Positions 24,001 to 37,600 of a stretch of DNA of 64,000 nucleotides are shown piece after piece. The notes beneath the pieces were generated by a model. The model had not been told where the DNA came from. It saw only the letters and a program-made list of their open reading frames with translations, and made no database searches. Position numbers and translations under genes: made by a program. The stretch spans positions 489,905 to 553,904 of the forward strand of contig VZSF01003002.1 of NCBI GenBank assembly GCA_013398295.1, given 5' to 3'. Numbering within the stretch: position 1 is the stretch's first letter; every line of letters starts with the position of its first letter. The stretch is from Chionis minor. Its lineage: Eukaryota; Chordata; Aves; Charadriiformes; Chionididae.

Positions 24001-27000
24001 ATGGCGGTTTTCAGTGCCTGTCTTTGGGTTTTAGACAATACGGCAAAAATAGACGGCTAAAGAGCAGCTTCATCTGAATGGCCAAAACCTGTGCAAGACA
24101 TTGCTAGGCATGTTGGTGAGTCCCTCATGGGATAATTTCAACTTTTATCAAAAACATTGCTGCCTTCAGTTGATTGAGGTTTTTTTATTCATTAATTACC
24201 TTCCAGAGGAGGCCACATTAGCATACTTTTTCGTACTGCCTTCTTTGGTTTTCTTCTGTTGTGGTTCTTGAGAGTCATGTAAACAACCGGTTTAGATCTG
24301 ATTTTTAATTATCTTTAAAATGTGAATATGGGACTACCTTCTTTTTCTTGTTCATTAAGTGCTCCCCACCAAATTGTTGGTGACATTAACCCCTAACAGA
24401 TTAATCTCTTTTTCTTGTTAGCAATTGAAGGTATTTTTACTAGGCAGAGTTTCAGAAATTCATTGGCAACTGCTTGTTGCAAAGGCTTCTGGATAAATTA
24501 AGAAACTTCACACACACATGATACTCCACAGTATATAAACAAAATAAGGTTCTTCCACAATAATATTATCAACCTTTATTAAGCAGAAATTCCAACATAG
24601 ACATCTACCAAATCCTGGGTTATTCCATATGTGTCTATATTTTGTCAAAGCAAGTACAATTTAAATGTAAGTTTTGTGATAAATCCTTTGTTTTTCTCAG
24701 TTCCACCCAGAATACGATAACCTCAGATGTAAATATCCTGAATTCTGGGCTAAGTGACTTAAAGGTAGAGCCTTATAGAGAGGCTCACACTCAGATCTCA
24801 ACTCACCCACTCAAACAAGTGACGTTGTTTGAGTTCTGATCTGAATTTCCTTTTCATTATTGGGGGCATTCCCTAAAAATTATTTTTTACATTGTTTGTA
24901 TTGGAGTGACATTTTTATACTGTTCAGTTTCACTTTCCCCCCCTTATTTCTTGCCTTTTCCTTTTCGCCAGGATTTAAAAAATATCAAAAGTATATTTGA
25001 TTGTAGTGTATTTCTTTATATACCTGTCCAGTGTGTTTTTTGACTAGGCTATACGGATTGGTGAACTACTTGAAATCAAGCAGTCAGCAGTTCTGTCTTG
25101 CTCCCCACAAGTCCCGAAGTTGTTTCTATTCCCTCTGTGAAAATGGCTATGTCAGCAGAGAGTACAAAAGGAATCAAATTATACTTCATCTTATTACAAA
25201 ACCACCTGGAAGTCAGTGGAAACATCCCACTCCTCTTTGCCTTCCAGGTCTTTGATCCACTTGAAAAGCCTCATCCACTGTCAGGAGGGCTTACCTCCCT
25301 GCTAACTCAGCACTACAAGAAAGTATATTTAAAGTGAAGGTTAGTCTTGAAGATGCCCAACAGAGTTTTTCCCCCCCGTTTCATCTTCTTCCCAACGCTT
25401 GATTTGGGTCTTCTAGACACAGCCTCAATATTGCCAACTCCAACTAATGGAGAATCCAAGAGGCAACCTCCTTTTTCCTTTCTTCTCTCTAGGAAAAAAC
25501 CAGTTTAAACCTGCAAGATTTACTTTAATCACAGCTGAGATTTTTGTGTTATTCCATGACTGGATCTCAAAAAGCGCTTGCTATTGAGAGGATTGATACG
25601 GCTGCTATCTCTAACAGACCACGTTGCTTGTGGGACTTAGGGGCAGCCCATCACTGGCAGCCCATTAACTTCGTGGGCAGAGTGTCTGCAAACAGCACCC
25701 GAGCCAGTTCTTTCCGATTCCTTCCCACCTGACCTCTCCGGGATTCCTGCCTCCTGGGGCAACTGGGAATGGCGGGAGCACGACAGAGAGGGGGATGGTT
25801 TACAAGTTTATTCACGGGTCTTCAGGATCCACCCTGCTATGAAGACTCTCCTGCTCACGTACGCAGAGGCACACGCGCCCACACGTGCACGCGAAGGCTG
25901 CCGCGCTGTGGCCGTGCAACCCCCTTTCTGGGCTCTTGCTCGTCTCTTTAATATTTGATAGCTATTTGGCAGTCAGCAGAGAGGAGTGGAGCTTTTCGTT
26001 ATGTAACTCCTATTAGAAGTTAGGGTTTGATAAAGCGTAAGTCGCATTTCTCATTATGAGAAATAAAGTGCCTTTCTCACTTCTTTGCATCCAAATGCTA
26101 GCCTTTGATGTCTGTACTTGGCCCTCACTGCAGCTAAAATCTCTTGTGGCATGTACTTCATAGCCATGTAAAATAACAGCATGTTCTTCGCCCTGCCGGT
26201 TAAGGAGATGCCAAATGATGTCAAGTTGAGGTTGGAAGTGCTTTTCTGCTCTACGACTAGACAGCTGTGCTCTGGAAGCTTATTATTGCCTTTTCGGGAT
26301 CTCCAAACCCAGTCGCAATGAGATTACTCCGTTCCCATTTCTTCTCCTGCCTTCCTCGTAAATTTACACCTCCCTGCTTGCTCGCTGTTGCTGCAGTGCA
26401 ACAGAGGGATTAAATGGAGTTCATCTTCCCTTTTTGCCTAGTGCATTTCAAAATAAAATAAGATTGTGATAAATTGCACCCTGAAGAAATCAGAAGCTTA
26501 GAAGGAGGCTTTATGTTTTAGGGAAAAATTAAAGTGTCCAAAGCAGCAGTCAGACAGAAGATAATCTGAAAGCTTATAACTCCCTCCACTTCTGCGAAGC
26601 TGAGATTCTCTCCTGGACCCATCCCTGCCCCTCATTTATATTCTTAAAGAAAATCTCTGACAACTATTATTCTCTCTGTTACTACAACAGTATGCCCAGT
26701 ACTTTTAAGTTTTACAGGGTGGGAGAAATGCCTAGCGTGACCTTCAGTCTTGGGTATCCTTCTTCCTTTATCTTTTAGAAATACTTCCCCAAATACAGAC
26801 TTTATTTTAGCTTTTTATTTCATGCGGTGTTGAAGCCAGTCCTGTGGTTCCGTGTATTTTTAAGTTGGTAGATTGAACTGCAGGTGATAAAGGCTCTACT
26901 TTATCCTGTAAACCGAACTGCCTTTATTAATCCCCCGGGCTTATCATGAGTCTCCAGACTTTTTTCTTCCTCTCTCCTAAAAGTGAGCTCTGTGTCTGAA

Positions 27001-29667
27001 AGAAGTAGCCGATTGACAGTGGAAAATGTCTGTTTGTCCGCTTGCCGGGTACAAGGCGGATGCGCTCGGGAGGAAGGGGCTTCTGGGGAGGAGAGGGCAA
27101 CTCGGTCTCCCTCCCCATGCGATGCTCAGGGCTTTCTGTGATGTGTCCGCCTGTCCTGCGTGAACTGAACTGAGACCATCCATTCATTTCCTCTAGGCCA
27201 ATGAGCAGCCATTATGTACGCTAATGGCTTTTAGTCATTACTGTTGCGGGCTGAGGTTGAACCCTTTATGGGCTTTGTGTCTGGGGATAATGGATAACCC
27301 TGGCAACCAGTTTCCAGCTTACCCAATTTAAAGATTTTGCTATATCAGCATGTGCTTGCTTTTTACAAATCTGCTCCATTGAGCTTCTGTATACCAAACC
27401 CCACTTTCGTTTACGTCTCTGTGAAGAGCCATGAAACGATATCATTTTGAATAACTTATCATCAGTATTGCAAAGGATGTAAAATGATGTGCACTAGGGG
27501 GAGTTTATTTCCTTGTCTGGAGTTGGAGAAGGATGTAATTTTGCAAAATAAAAAGGCAATGTTATTTTAAGATGCAAATGTATTGGGTATCAGATGCGGT
27601 TAATTTGAAGTTTTAGTGAGCATGAACTAATCAAAACTCAAATTAATTTGTTCATAAGGAAAAGACTTCTACTGCTCCTGTTTTCAGGTGCCAAATTCCA
27701 AACATCTTAAATGGTCCAGTTTTTAGAGTTTTCTTATTACCTAACCTTTGCAAATCAGCATTGAGATATCCTGAAACTGAGGCTTTCCAAAAACAGTTTT
27801 GACATATACCTGAATGTGCTTAAAAAATAAAGCTATCTTTTGAGAGAGCAGGAGTTGTTTTATCCCTCCCCCTGTTCTTTGCAAAACAAAACTACATGTG
27901 AGATAATTTCTAGCCTCTACAGCCAAGCAACTTTTTCACAACAGAAGGCCCTTTTTTTTCAGGCTTTATAAGCTTTTTGCTTATGGAAGAGGTGACTTTT
28001 ATGACTTACACAGAGGTCTGTGACCTACACAAGTGGGTTATGATATGGGGTTTAGTGCCATCAAGAATAAACCCGTGCAACTTGCCCTGGGATGTAGTTG
28101 AAGCTGCGTATTTAGCAACATTAAAACAGGGGTTGGAAGTTTATGAGAAAGCTTGCAAGATCAATCCAGAATTTTTGTGATATCTGCCAAAACAGAAGAT
28201 CTGCAGGGAATTTCACTTTCCTGTTGAACAAAAAGCATGCTAAGTCTCCAAGGAATATACTGAACGGGTTATTACAAGAACTGAAGTATTCTAAGATGTA
28301 GTAATATATTTTGCATGTTTTGCAGAATATATTAGTATCTGGCATAAAAGCCCCCTATGAATTAGCTACAGATTCCTATGCAGTGGCTAATACATTAGGT
28401 AGAACCTGCGTTGTAATACGCTGGGTAGAATCTGCTTTGTCAGTTACTTTAAATACCTCCAGCATCAGAAAAATAAAGCTTAAGCTGAAGGATGGAAGTG
28501 GCCTGTGGGTGCATGTTCTGCGCTGCTCTCATGAGGAGAGCCACCAAGCGAGGCACAGCAGCTCCTCTCTCTCTAAAGATTTTAGAACTTTACTAAAGAT
28601 TTTAGGATGGAAGAATAGATATTTTAAGGGTGGTATTGGGTGTACAAAATGACAAGTGCATACAATTGCCCAATACACATTTAAGTCAAGCAGGCAATAA
28701 CACATAACCACAGCGATGATTGTAGCATTTTGTAATCTCTGGGAGTTGGTGATGGTTTGGCATAGAAACCTGGAAGGAAACCCCATCTGGGATCCCTCCC
28801 ACCTCTGAACAGGTAAAATGGAATACAAACATTTATAGAATATAATGTGCAGTGGGTTATAAAAAACAGGTGAATGTCAGAAGACTGAAATTCTGGAAGA
28901 AATAAGAAAAATAGAGATGTAGCAAAATCTCTTAGTGTAAAACAAGTAAATGCTAATAGACCAAGTCCATGAGGAGACTGTAGTGGTCAAGTCTTTGTAG
29001 CTCTGAGCATCTGAAGAGGTAAGAAAGAAAAAGTTTGTAGGAAAGTATTACAGGGTTTTTTAAGAGAAACTGAAAATCTTGTCCACCCCTTCCAATCCTT
29101 TCTGGAGGTCTAATAAAAGATATTATCTCTCAATACAAACCTTGTCTTTCATGGAAAGATTTACATGCCTCTGTGACATGAAATCCATTAAGCAGATCTA
29201 ATTAGACATCTATGCCAGAATGTCCCCCGAATTAATGAAATACATTCCAGTCGAAAGGAAATCTCAGAGGAGCACCTAAATGGGAACAATGCCTGATAAG
29301 TTATCTTTGGTTTCCTCCTTTCCCTCTGATAATGAAAATGTTCAGGCAGCCAGAATTAATAACACTGCGAATAGCAAATAACGAGTCCCAGAACACTAGA
29401 AGTAAAAAAAAAGCAAGTTGGACTTGTGGCCCTTTGACAAAGCAACTGAAGGAGTCAAACTGAGTATCTCAACCAAAATGCTTGAAGCCTAATGCTGCCT
29501 GGTACATAAATATCATCCTTCTTATTTGCTTATAGCTTTCTTTTTAAATTATTTTTTTTTTAGTTGCTCAGTATTCAAGGTTATAACATGTCAAACATAA
29601 CTAATGTGGCAATTTAATCAGGAGTTGCATTGCGTCTCATTTAAGGCTGAGTTATTTTTCCATCCAC
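21008..29667. other. unique non-coding DNA
   Basis: No gene recognised. A purine-rich block lies at about 22486-22516. A frame at 24642-24839 begins with a CKFCDKSF string that resembles half a zinc finger by chance. A CpG-dense patch at 25857-25918 and a possible conserved non-coding block at about 26925-27330 are listed separately. The frame at 27977-28180 shows no domain I can name. Confidence 0.55.
25857..25918. other. CpG-dense, Z-DNA-prone micro-patch
   Basis: About ten CpG dinucleotides fall within 62 bp, against an otherwise CpG-poor background. Two parts alternate strictly purine-pyrimidine: GCACACGCGC (25869-25878) and ACACGTGCACGCG (25881-25893). Such DNA can flip to Z form. It is far too short for a CpG-island promoter. 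Confidence 0.6.
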
Positions 29668-29715
<48 letters not shown>

Positions 29716-29736
29716 CATAGATAGATAGATAGATAG
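29668..29736. repeat. (GATA)n microsatellite, about 17 units
   Basis: A 69-bp tetranucleotide tract of GATA units with a single substitution (G to C at 29716). It is long and nearly pure, so it is likely length-polymorphic. Confidence 0.97.
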
Positions 29737-31112
29737 CCTTTTATAGACGTCATCCTCCTATGCCATATAGGAAATGAATGTCAAAGCAGACAATAAAATC
29801 ACACACCACTTCCTCTTGAAATCATGAAAGCAGGGACAGGCAGGAGAAGAAGCAGGCAGCACTGGAGAGAGGAGACTAGCCTGAAAGACCCTTCCAAAAT
29901 AGCGTGATGAGGAATAAAAGAGGCATGGGACAGCCTCCCCTCCCTTTCTTGCACACATTAGCGCCTCCGCATTCAGGTAACTGTGCCTGGGGAGACTCCC
30001 AGCCCCAGGACCTGCCACCCCATCCCCAGCCAGAACCTGCCTCTCCACTCCTCGGTGGGTGCCTCTGGGGGGACGGCGACGGGGCTGCCTTGCTTGCTTT
30101 CGCCCGCCCACTCCACTGGGGCAGGCTGCTCTAGAGCTGGGTTTGGGGGTGTGAGCCCTGGGGAGCCCAGAGCGGGGGTCCCCACTGCCCCGGGGGGCTC
30201 AGTGCTTTGGGTGACAACCACCACATAGACAAGCAGATGGTCTGTGAGGCTGGCCTCCAGGTTACCAGTACCCACAGCTTTGTATCGCCCCATTCAGTCG
30301 GTCAGGCTCCCTGCGACGGCCAGTGCCACGCTGTGTAAGATTCTGGATGTTTACATGACATCTCCTGTTTTCAGTTTAACTTTCCTGCCCTTGGTGAGAG
30401 CGGAGTTTCTGCCAGATAGTGTAACAACACAGGACAAAATGCCTGTTGCCTTGATTATTTTTTAATTCCCATGAAAAAAGCCGCATCTGCTCTAGCATCA
30501 GCAAAAAAGTGGCATATTTTGATGGCTTTATTCCCTCGCAATATTTGTCCTAGATAAGGCCTGGTTGCTAATTACTCTGGCCTTGGTCCTTCCTTCCTCA
30601 TTCCTGTTGAAACACACCCCCGAACAGAACTTTACTCAGCACACAGAAAAAAAGCAGCGTCAGGCTTTCTAGCTCTTCCATTGCTTTTGACTGACAGCTT
30701 AAATTAAAATCCTGTACTTTGCCGACTTTCATTAAAAAGCAAGAACAATTAGCGTTTGGGTGGAGGGGAGGAGGAAAAAAAATACCAGCCTCCAAACACG
30801 AACTTCCCAGCACTTTGAGCAAGAAGTTGTGACATACACGGTGTAAATAGCATCGCCCCTTCTTCAAATCCGTAGCCGATGCAGCAGAGATTACAGCACA
30901 CACAAAATGATGCCGTACCACACCAGCTGCCCTGTCGTTCCCACTTTGCACTGCCTCTGACAACCAGCAGTAAGATGTCTTTTGGATAAGCAAAATAGCT
31001 AAGCCTGAGGAATGTTAACCTTTAGGGACTCATGCCATTGAATTTTATTTTATTATGGGAGGGAGGAAGGAGGGGAGAAGAACACCATACTTTGCAGTTC
31101 TCTACATAACTC

Positions 31113-31157
31113 TGCGCGTGTGTAATTGCATGTGTATGTGTGTATGCACATGTGCAT
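31113..31157. repeat. alternating purine-pyrimidine tract (degenerate TG/CA)
   Basis: Bases 31127-31157 alternate strictly between pyrimidine and purine for 31 nt, mostly TG, TA and CA steps. A 12-nt alternating block with GCGCG precedes it at 31113-31124. This is a decayed TG microsatellite with Z-DNA potential. Confidence 0.75.
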
Positions 31158-31642
31158 CTGGGTGTGTGCGTTTTCTGTACAGTTCTCAACCACATACGGT
31201 GCTGGCTTTGCCTGACTCCTCAGAGGCCTCCAGAAGCGATAAGATATAAGATCTTGCAGCAGGAACTGTCCCTAGCCAAGGTCTTTTCTTTGAGAAAATT
31301 ATTCTTCCGCCTAAAATATTCAAAAGGGGCAAAATTGCTTCATGCTATCAAAAATAATCTATAAAGCAAAATGCCTAGCATGCACTATTGGTTGCAATGT
31401 GCAAAGCCACATATATATTTCTGTTGTTAAACCAGAGGATTAATTTAGGCTTGTCATGTAATGAATCAAGGAGATTTATAAATAATTGCCTCAGAGATAA
31501 GTCACAGAAAATTTTACATCTGCTTCTTTGTTAGTGCTTCTGGAGTGTAGTCGTTTTAGGACAGACTGAAACAAGCTGATGTAGATATATTTCCTCTCTT
31601 TAAATGATCTTGTGGCGGGCAGTTGCTGGGTTGCTTCAGAGC

Positions 31643-31674
31643 AGTGCATGCAGGAATTAGGATTTGCATGCACT
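31643..31674. repeat. 9-bp inverted repeat overlapping an octamer motif
   Basis: AGTGCATGC (31643-31651) and GCATGCACT (31666-31674) are exact reverse complements with a 14-base spacer. The right arm overlaps ATTTGCAT (31662-31669), the octamer bound by POU factors. Function is not shown. Confidence 0.65.
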
Positions 31675-34600
31675 CCTGTTGTCTGAGGGACGTCCAACCC
31701 CTATAAATCTCAGTTGGCGTTTTCCCTGAATTACTAGGAGCTGTGAATCTGGTTTTGAGGGGAACTCAGTCCTGACATTAGAGAATAATTTGTTCCCCGC
31801 CCCCAGCACCATGTAACAGACATCCGTCTGGCTCTTACACATGGTAAAGGCACCTACTGCAAATTCTGAGTGTCCAGTAAATACATTTATCATATGTCAC
31901 TGGGAGACATGCGGGATAACAGGTACAGGCTGGCCCTGCATCTCACCGGAGCGAAGGGAGGGAAGCTGGAGCAACAAAACGGCTGGAGGGTGGAGAAGTG
32001 GCCATAAATGCACCAAATTCTTTGTGCTCCCCCTGGGTGTGCTTTGACCTCTCTGCAGAGAGGCTCTCGTAAATCCTGAGCAGCAGCAGCCCAAGAGCCA
32101 GGAGGGACCTGCCGACACGAAGCCTTTCTAAACCTGCCCTTTGGAGATGTAGGAAGGACAACAGTAAAACTACCAGAATAATAGAGCTACCAGAAGCTGC
32201 TAACATTTCTTCAGCCCAGCCTGTGTTTCCAGATGAGCCTAAGCTGTTTTCCTTTCCATTTTTATTTCATTATTTTTTCTTGGTTCTCAATCTTTCCAGA
32301 GATTACTTTGTCCTTTTTTCATAAGCCGTCAATTCACACTGTGATCTGAGGCACTGAGGAGGATCTGATGCCAAAATGCTAACAGATTTAAGGTATCAAA
32401 AGGCAAATCTCAGGAAATATCTCATTTGTTCAGGCATTCGGAGCAAATATTTATAAACATCTTCAGAAATAATTCCCACTTCCGAAAGCCAAAAAGCAAA
32501 AGGCAGCTTTTCTGGAAGTACCGAGACTAGTGTGGATAACTAAGAATAGGTTGGAAAACAGGAGAGGAAGAAGCAATCTGCTTTGAATTTTTACCAAGTT
32601 GTACTTTATAAATTAAGTAAAGTAGGATGCTTTATGTCCATGAAAAAGGATCTGGATTATGAGGACCCTGGAAAAAAAGGAGGGCCTTTCCTGACTTGCT
32701 GAGTGAATGAAATGTCACAATCAGGAAATGGAAAGCTGAATACTTCAGAAATAGTCTTCATCATAGTTCTGTTAGGAAACACTGGTACTTTGCTCTGCTG
32801 GAAAGGTGTGATGAGAAAGAGAAATGTTTAACTGAAAACTGGAAATCAACATACTCTTTTTTCCATAAAAAACTGAAATTTTTGTGAGGTTAAATCTAAT
32901 TGTGTGAACTGTATTCTATCAAAATAATTTGAAATAAGGTGTTCCAACTTGTGTTTTGTCAATTACATTGCCTTAATGAAGCTATGCCTAATTTGCACAG
33001 ATGTAGGTGAGAGCAGAACCACTCATATTCTGTCTTCTGAAACATACACTACCAGAACCAGGAGGGATGCAAAAGCCACTGTTATATCCATCAGTATACA
33101 ACTTCAAGAATTTTCACACAAAAATAGCAAAAAAGCAAACCTAATTGACTTACCCTTGTGCAAAAGTTGTTTATGGGCGTTCTCAATTTGGAATAAAAGT
33201 GCGTAGAACTGAGAAAAGCTTGGTGAATTTATACTAAACCCAGCGCACGGCTTATGTGGTACTTGTGAATGGAGTATGAGACTTGGACATGGCAGAAATG
33301 GACCTATAGCTGACACATCGGCAGCTCATCATGCAATCGGGCAGATACCCATTGCATGGTCCTACGTGTCAGACACATAGAGACACACCAGCACAAAGGA
33401 GTTGACACCATGAATGAAGGAAGCTGAGACACCTGTACATCAGGTTAAGATACTGATTTGTCTAGATCATCACAGGTCTGTCATTAGCATTCATATTTTA
33501 CTGGAGGAGCAGTTTATTTTGATTTAGCTGGATCTTGGAAAAAAAAAAAACCCTCAAACACCATCCTAAAGCCACCACTCTCCCTGATAATGCGGCACCA
33601 AAATAAGATGCTTCGAAATTGCATTTAATTTATCCTGAAAACAATTTAGAATAATGACGGTTAAACCAAGGCAGGTATTGGTGAGGCTTTATTCCATTAT
33701 ATTTGACAGGATTTGGGCCAATTTCTCCTGTCTTTTCAGCTTGTCTTTCTTTAGCATTTCTGGATTAGCAAAGGGACACTCATTGCCGGGTGCAAAACAG
33801 GGAGATCCCGCGCCCGCTCCTAATGTGCAGCCGGGCTCTTCTTGTACAGCTTGTACTTTACATTCACCCGGCTGAATGCAAGCTTAGGATGAATGCAAGC
33901 TCTAACCTGATTTTGAGTATTGCTGGAATGCACTTTTAGCATGGATTATGGTAGTTATTTTAGCAGTGCAGAGGGACATAAAGTGATAGTTTAGAGCAGA
34001 AAAATAAGGAGGTTATAATACGCTGTTGAAACTGCTGGAGAACTAGAGGTAGGCAGGGTATGACTGACCAAGCTGCACTGTGGCCAGGCAACCATAAGTT
34101 GAGTGGCATCTCTTCTGAGCAGAGGCGATGATTGACGCGTGGTTTGATTCTCCAGGCAGGGCTTCACGGCGACCCCAGGAACAGGCTGTGGTGTGGGTTT
34201 GCTGCTGACTCAGAGGCAGAGGTGCCAGGTCTGGGATCACCAGCGATGCTTTGGGCAGCACCTTCCATTTCATTTCAACATTTCCCGTTCAAAGACCGCA
34301 CCGCCTCAGTGTGCTTTATGTTCTCAGATGTGATACAGTCACGGTCCGATGTAGTATGGCTTCAGGCAGTGAAAGCTTTGCCTCTGAAGTGGAAAGTATG
34401 TATAATGCACATGGTATCAGTGACTAGTGTTTTATTCATTAAAGGCATCCTAGTTTTGTACCATTATGTCCTCAGCAGACCAGGCAGAACATATGCTTTG
34501 AATTGTGATCCGGAGGTTTAGTATACATTTCAGAAGGACTGATGTCATCTTCAACTGCACAGGGCATTAAAATATTTTACAATAGATGCACAGTACGAAT

Positions 34601-37600
34601 AGCCATGTGTATGAAAATAACTCATACCCTAATTTAGGGGCACTTGTACTCTACTCCAATGCTAATTAAGGGTAGAATACAGCACTCACCAAGTGCCAGA
34701 GGTGAACCAGCAGAGATTTTGCTTGTCAAGTTGCTGATCTTGGAAAAACTTCATGGTGCTTCCCATTGCCTTCACAACTGGTTCTGCTGTCTGTGGTAGT
34801 ACTTGGGTGGACAATGGTAAGCATGTCTTTACAAAATCAGGCTCACATATGTTAAAAAAACCAGTCTACCTGGGTCTTACTTTCCTAGCCTCCCTGCAAG
34901 CCTGAGTCCACAATTCAAGCAGATGAAATAGAGATGGAAGACTGGAAACAAAACAGAACACAGGTGAAGCCCTGCTTCCCAAATATCTTGTTTGCGCTCT
35001 CTCTTACTGCTGCTAGCATTTCTATTTTGCCTATGATGACTGTAAATACAAACAAATTGAACTGTGTGTGCTTTTCCTGCAAATTTTGGTACAGCTTTCC
35101 TCATGGTCCACGGCTGTGTTCCAAGCATATCTGAAGCACAGACTATCTTTTTATTTAACCTTTTTTATTTTTCCCCAAGCCTTACTGGCCAGTATTTGTA
35201 TAGCATGTCACTAGGCATACATGCAATTGTATTTTATATGATTCTTGAATACTTGAGTATTAAAGTACTGTAAATATTATCACAATCAAATAGTAATGTC
35301 TGGTTCAGATCCCAGTCTTTTATGTCCCACCTGTGAAGCTGCTCCCTTGAGTAGTCGAGGCCACTTTGGTGGGACGAGTCCTGGTAGGAAGGCCAAATGC
35401 TGTTGCGTGAGTGTGATGGTCTGATTCAGAGGCTGCAAATCACCTTGTCACACCCCACTGAATCCCAGGGAGTATTGCTCCTGGGAGAACTCGTGGCAAG
35501 TTGGCTCTATGCATGCAGGGAAGAAATTTCTGTGGACTGTTTCTCCAGGTGCTGTTGCTTTCCGTTTGGGGAGAATGGGGCTTGAAGCAGGAACTTTGTG
35601 TATGTGATTCCTTTTTTTACTGACCAACACTGCCCCTTACTGCAATCCACCGATGCAACAAATCTTTAGTTTTTTTCCCAACATCTGGGCATTTGTAGAC
35701 GACCTTTTTCTGACAGATCAGAAAGGTAAAAAAATAATTGCATCTGTTTACTTTTAGTATGTCTCTAAGGCAGAGCGCCTCAAGTGGTACAGCAGGCTGT
35801 GGGAAGTCTCCTTCATTGGTTTCAATTAACATTACTTTGCTTGCTTAAAACTGTTGAGCACTGTGTTCCACCTAAGCTGAAATAAACTGTCTTTAAGCCA
35901 AAAGATGCATTTCCAAACAGGAATTAGCACAAATTTTAAATGGAAGTTATTAAAATCTGTGTTAAATTTATATGTTATAACTTGACCGTGTAACAAAGTC
36001 TGATGTCAGCTTGGTAGCTGAGGGACTTGCCTGCCTCTGTACTTGTATTTAGGAATATTCTTATTTCTCCTGGTTGTTATTTACAACTTCCCTGACTCCC
36101 TTCTCTCCTCCTCTCACCTGCCAGGGTTCTTCTGGCTGCTCCGCTGATGCTAGTGGCCTGTTCTCTCCCCACCCACTTATTCCCATCCTCATTCCAGCTC
36201 TTGGTGGCTGAACAATGGCTCTTGGACATCATCTTTACATCGCCTCCTTAGAGGACAAAGTATAATTTTTCCTTTTACAATCCTAAAAAAGTAGAGAGCG
36301 ATTTATGTGATGAACTTCTGCCAAACAATTGCTTTCAGAGAACCATTAGTGAGGGCCCCTGCTTTCAGCTTTTTAACATACAACCTCAGCACATCGAAAT
36401 GGCCTTTTCAGACGTTGGAAGACTCAACAAGATGTGAAAAGAAGTCAAAGTGAAAGCCCAGGAGTGTGTCATAACAACACTTAACAACTGGCCTTGTTGC
36501 AGAGCTCCGCAGGAAAAGCACATTAAGACTGGAACGCCACACATCCTCAACATTTTATATTCTTAGGTTACCTTAGTACTGAGGTGTTATTAACGCACCA
36601 AATCACTGGTTGTGTCTGAACAAGATCACAAGAGCTGCCTGTTAGAAAAATGCATGACTAAAATAGTTCTTTGGGAGGAAGCTGACCCGTCTATTTTGGG
36701 AAAATACTGTAATTCAAAGGAGATGAACATTAACTGAGTATTTTCTCTGGTATTTGCTAGCTGCTGACCTTTGCGAGGGACCAGCCCTCCTAACTCACGT
36801 GGCAGAGGCCCCCTCCATACAGTCAGGGGAGAGAAATGAACACTTCCCAGAACGCAGTTTGATTTCAGGCTCTTTTCAAGAGAAACTCAATCCATCACTC
36901 TTCATTGCCTAAATATGGAGGCAAGGGTGACTGTGCTTTGAATTTTGGGGTCTCAAGTAGGTTTCTGAAGTCAGGAGGGGTGACTAAGCCCATATACATA
37001 GCCGTACCTAGGCCCCTTGTGGCTTTTTCCCTTTTGACTGCTGAAATTTTGCGAATCCAGACATACATTACAATGACATATCTATGCTAATCTGTATAAA
37101 TCTTCAGATAATAACCTAACTGAAGTGTCATTTATTCTCTGGCAATTCTAAATGAACTAGTCATAGTCTCCCAGGATGATACAGTTTATAAAATGAGGAT
37201 TGTTAAATACTACCCCTATAGAGAGGGATGGGACAGTGGTTTTGCTAAGGAGAGCTCATATGGGCAAGGCAAGAATTGCACGCAGGTTTCTGGGAGACGG
37301 GGTGGAAAGGTCTGTCTGTTGTTTTGCTAAAGCATTTGTATTTCTGCCTTTTTCTTACTTTTTGTTCAGTTGTCTCTGTGGGACTGGGCTCACTGTTCTC
37401 CATGCGAGAGGAAGGCAAGGATCTTGTGAGCCTCCTGAACAGATCTGTTTGTTTGTGCAGCGAGGGGCCAGTGGGTCTTTGGTCAGACCCAGAGTTTGGA
37501 GCTAGTTTGGACTGACTTCTCTTGGTAAGACATGAGATTTCCAGTACATGAATGCAAGCTAGCCATCATCAGGAAGGAGAACATACATAGTCTTACAAGC

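Noticed and set aside
24713..24776. Possible 64-nt exon between TTTGTTTTTCTCAG and AAAG-GTAGAG
   Set aside because: One frame is open, but the length is not a multiple of three, the donor is only fair and the peptide matches nothing I know.
24642..24839. CKFCDKSF at the start of a 65-codon frame, like half of a C2H2 zinc finger
   Set aside because: The conserved Leu and both His of a zinc finger are missing after it and no second finger follows. The same place also reads as an intron-like TTTTTCTCAG acceptor. Chance resemblance.
27977..28180. 67-codon frame containing PCNLPWDVVEAAYLATLKQG, which has a gag-like feel
   Set aside because: No zinc knuckle, protease, LTR or primer-binding site nearby, and adjacent frames do not continue the text. 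Not enough to call a retroviral relic.
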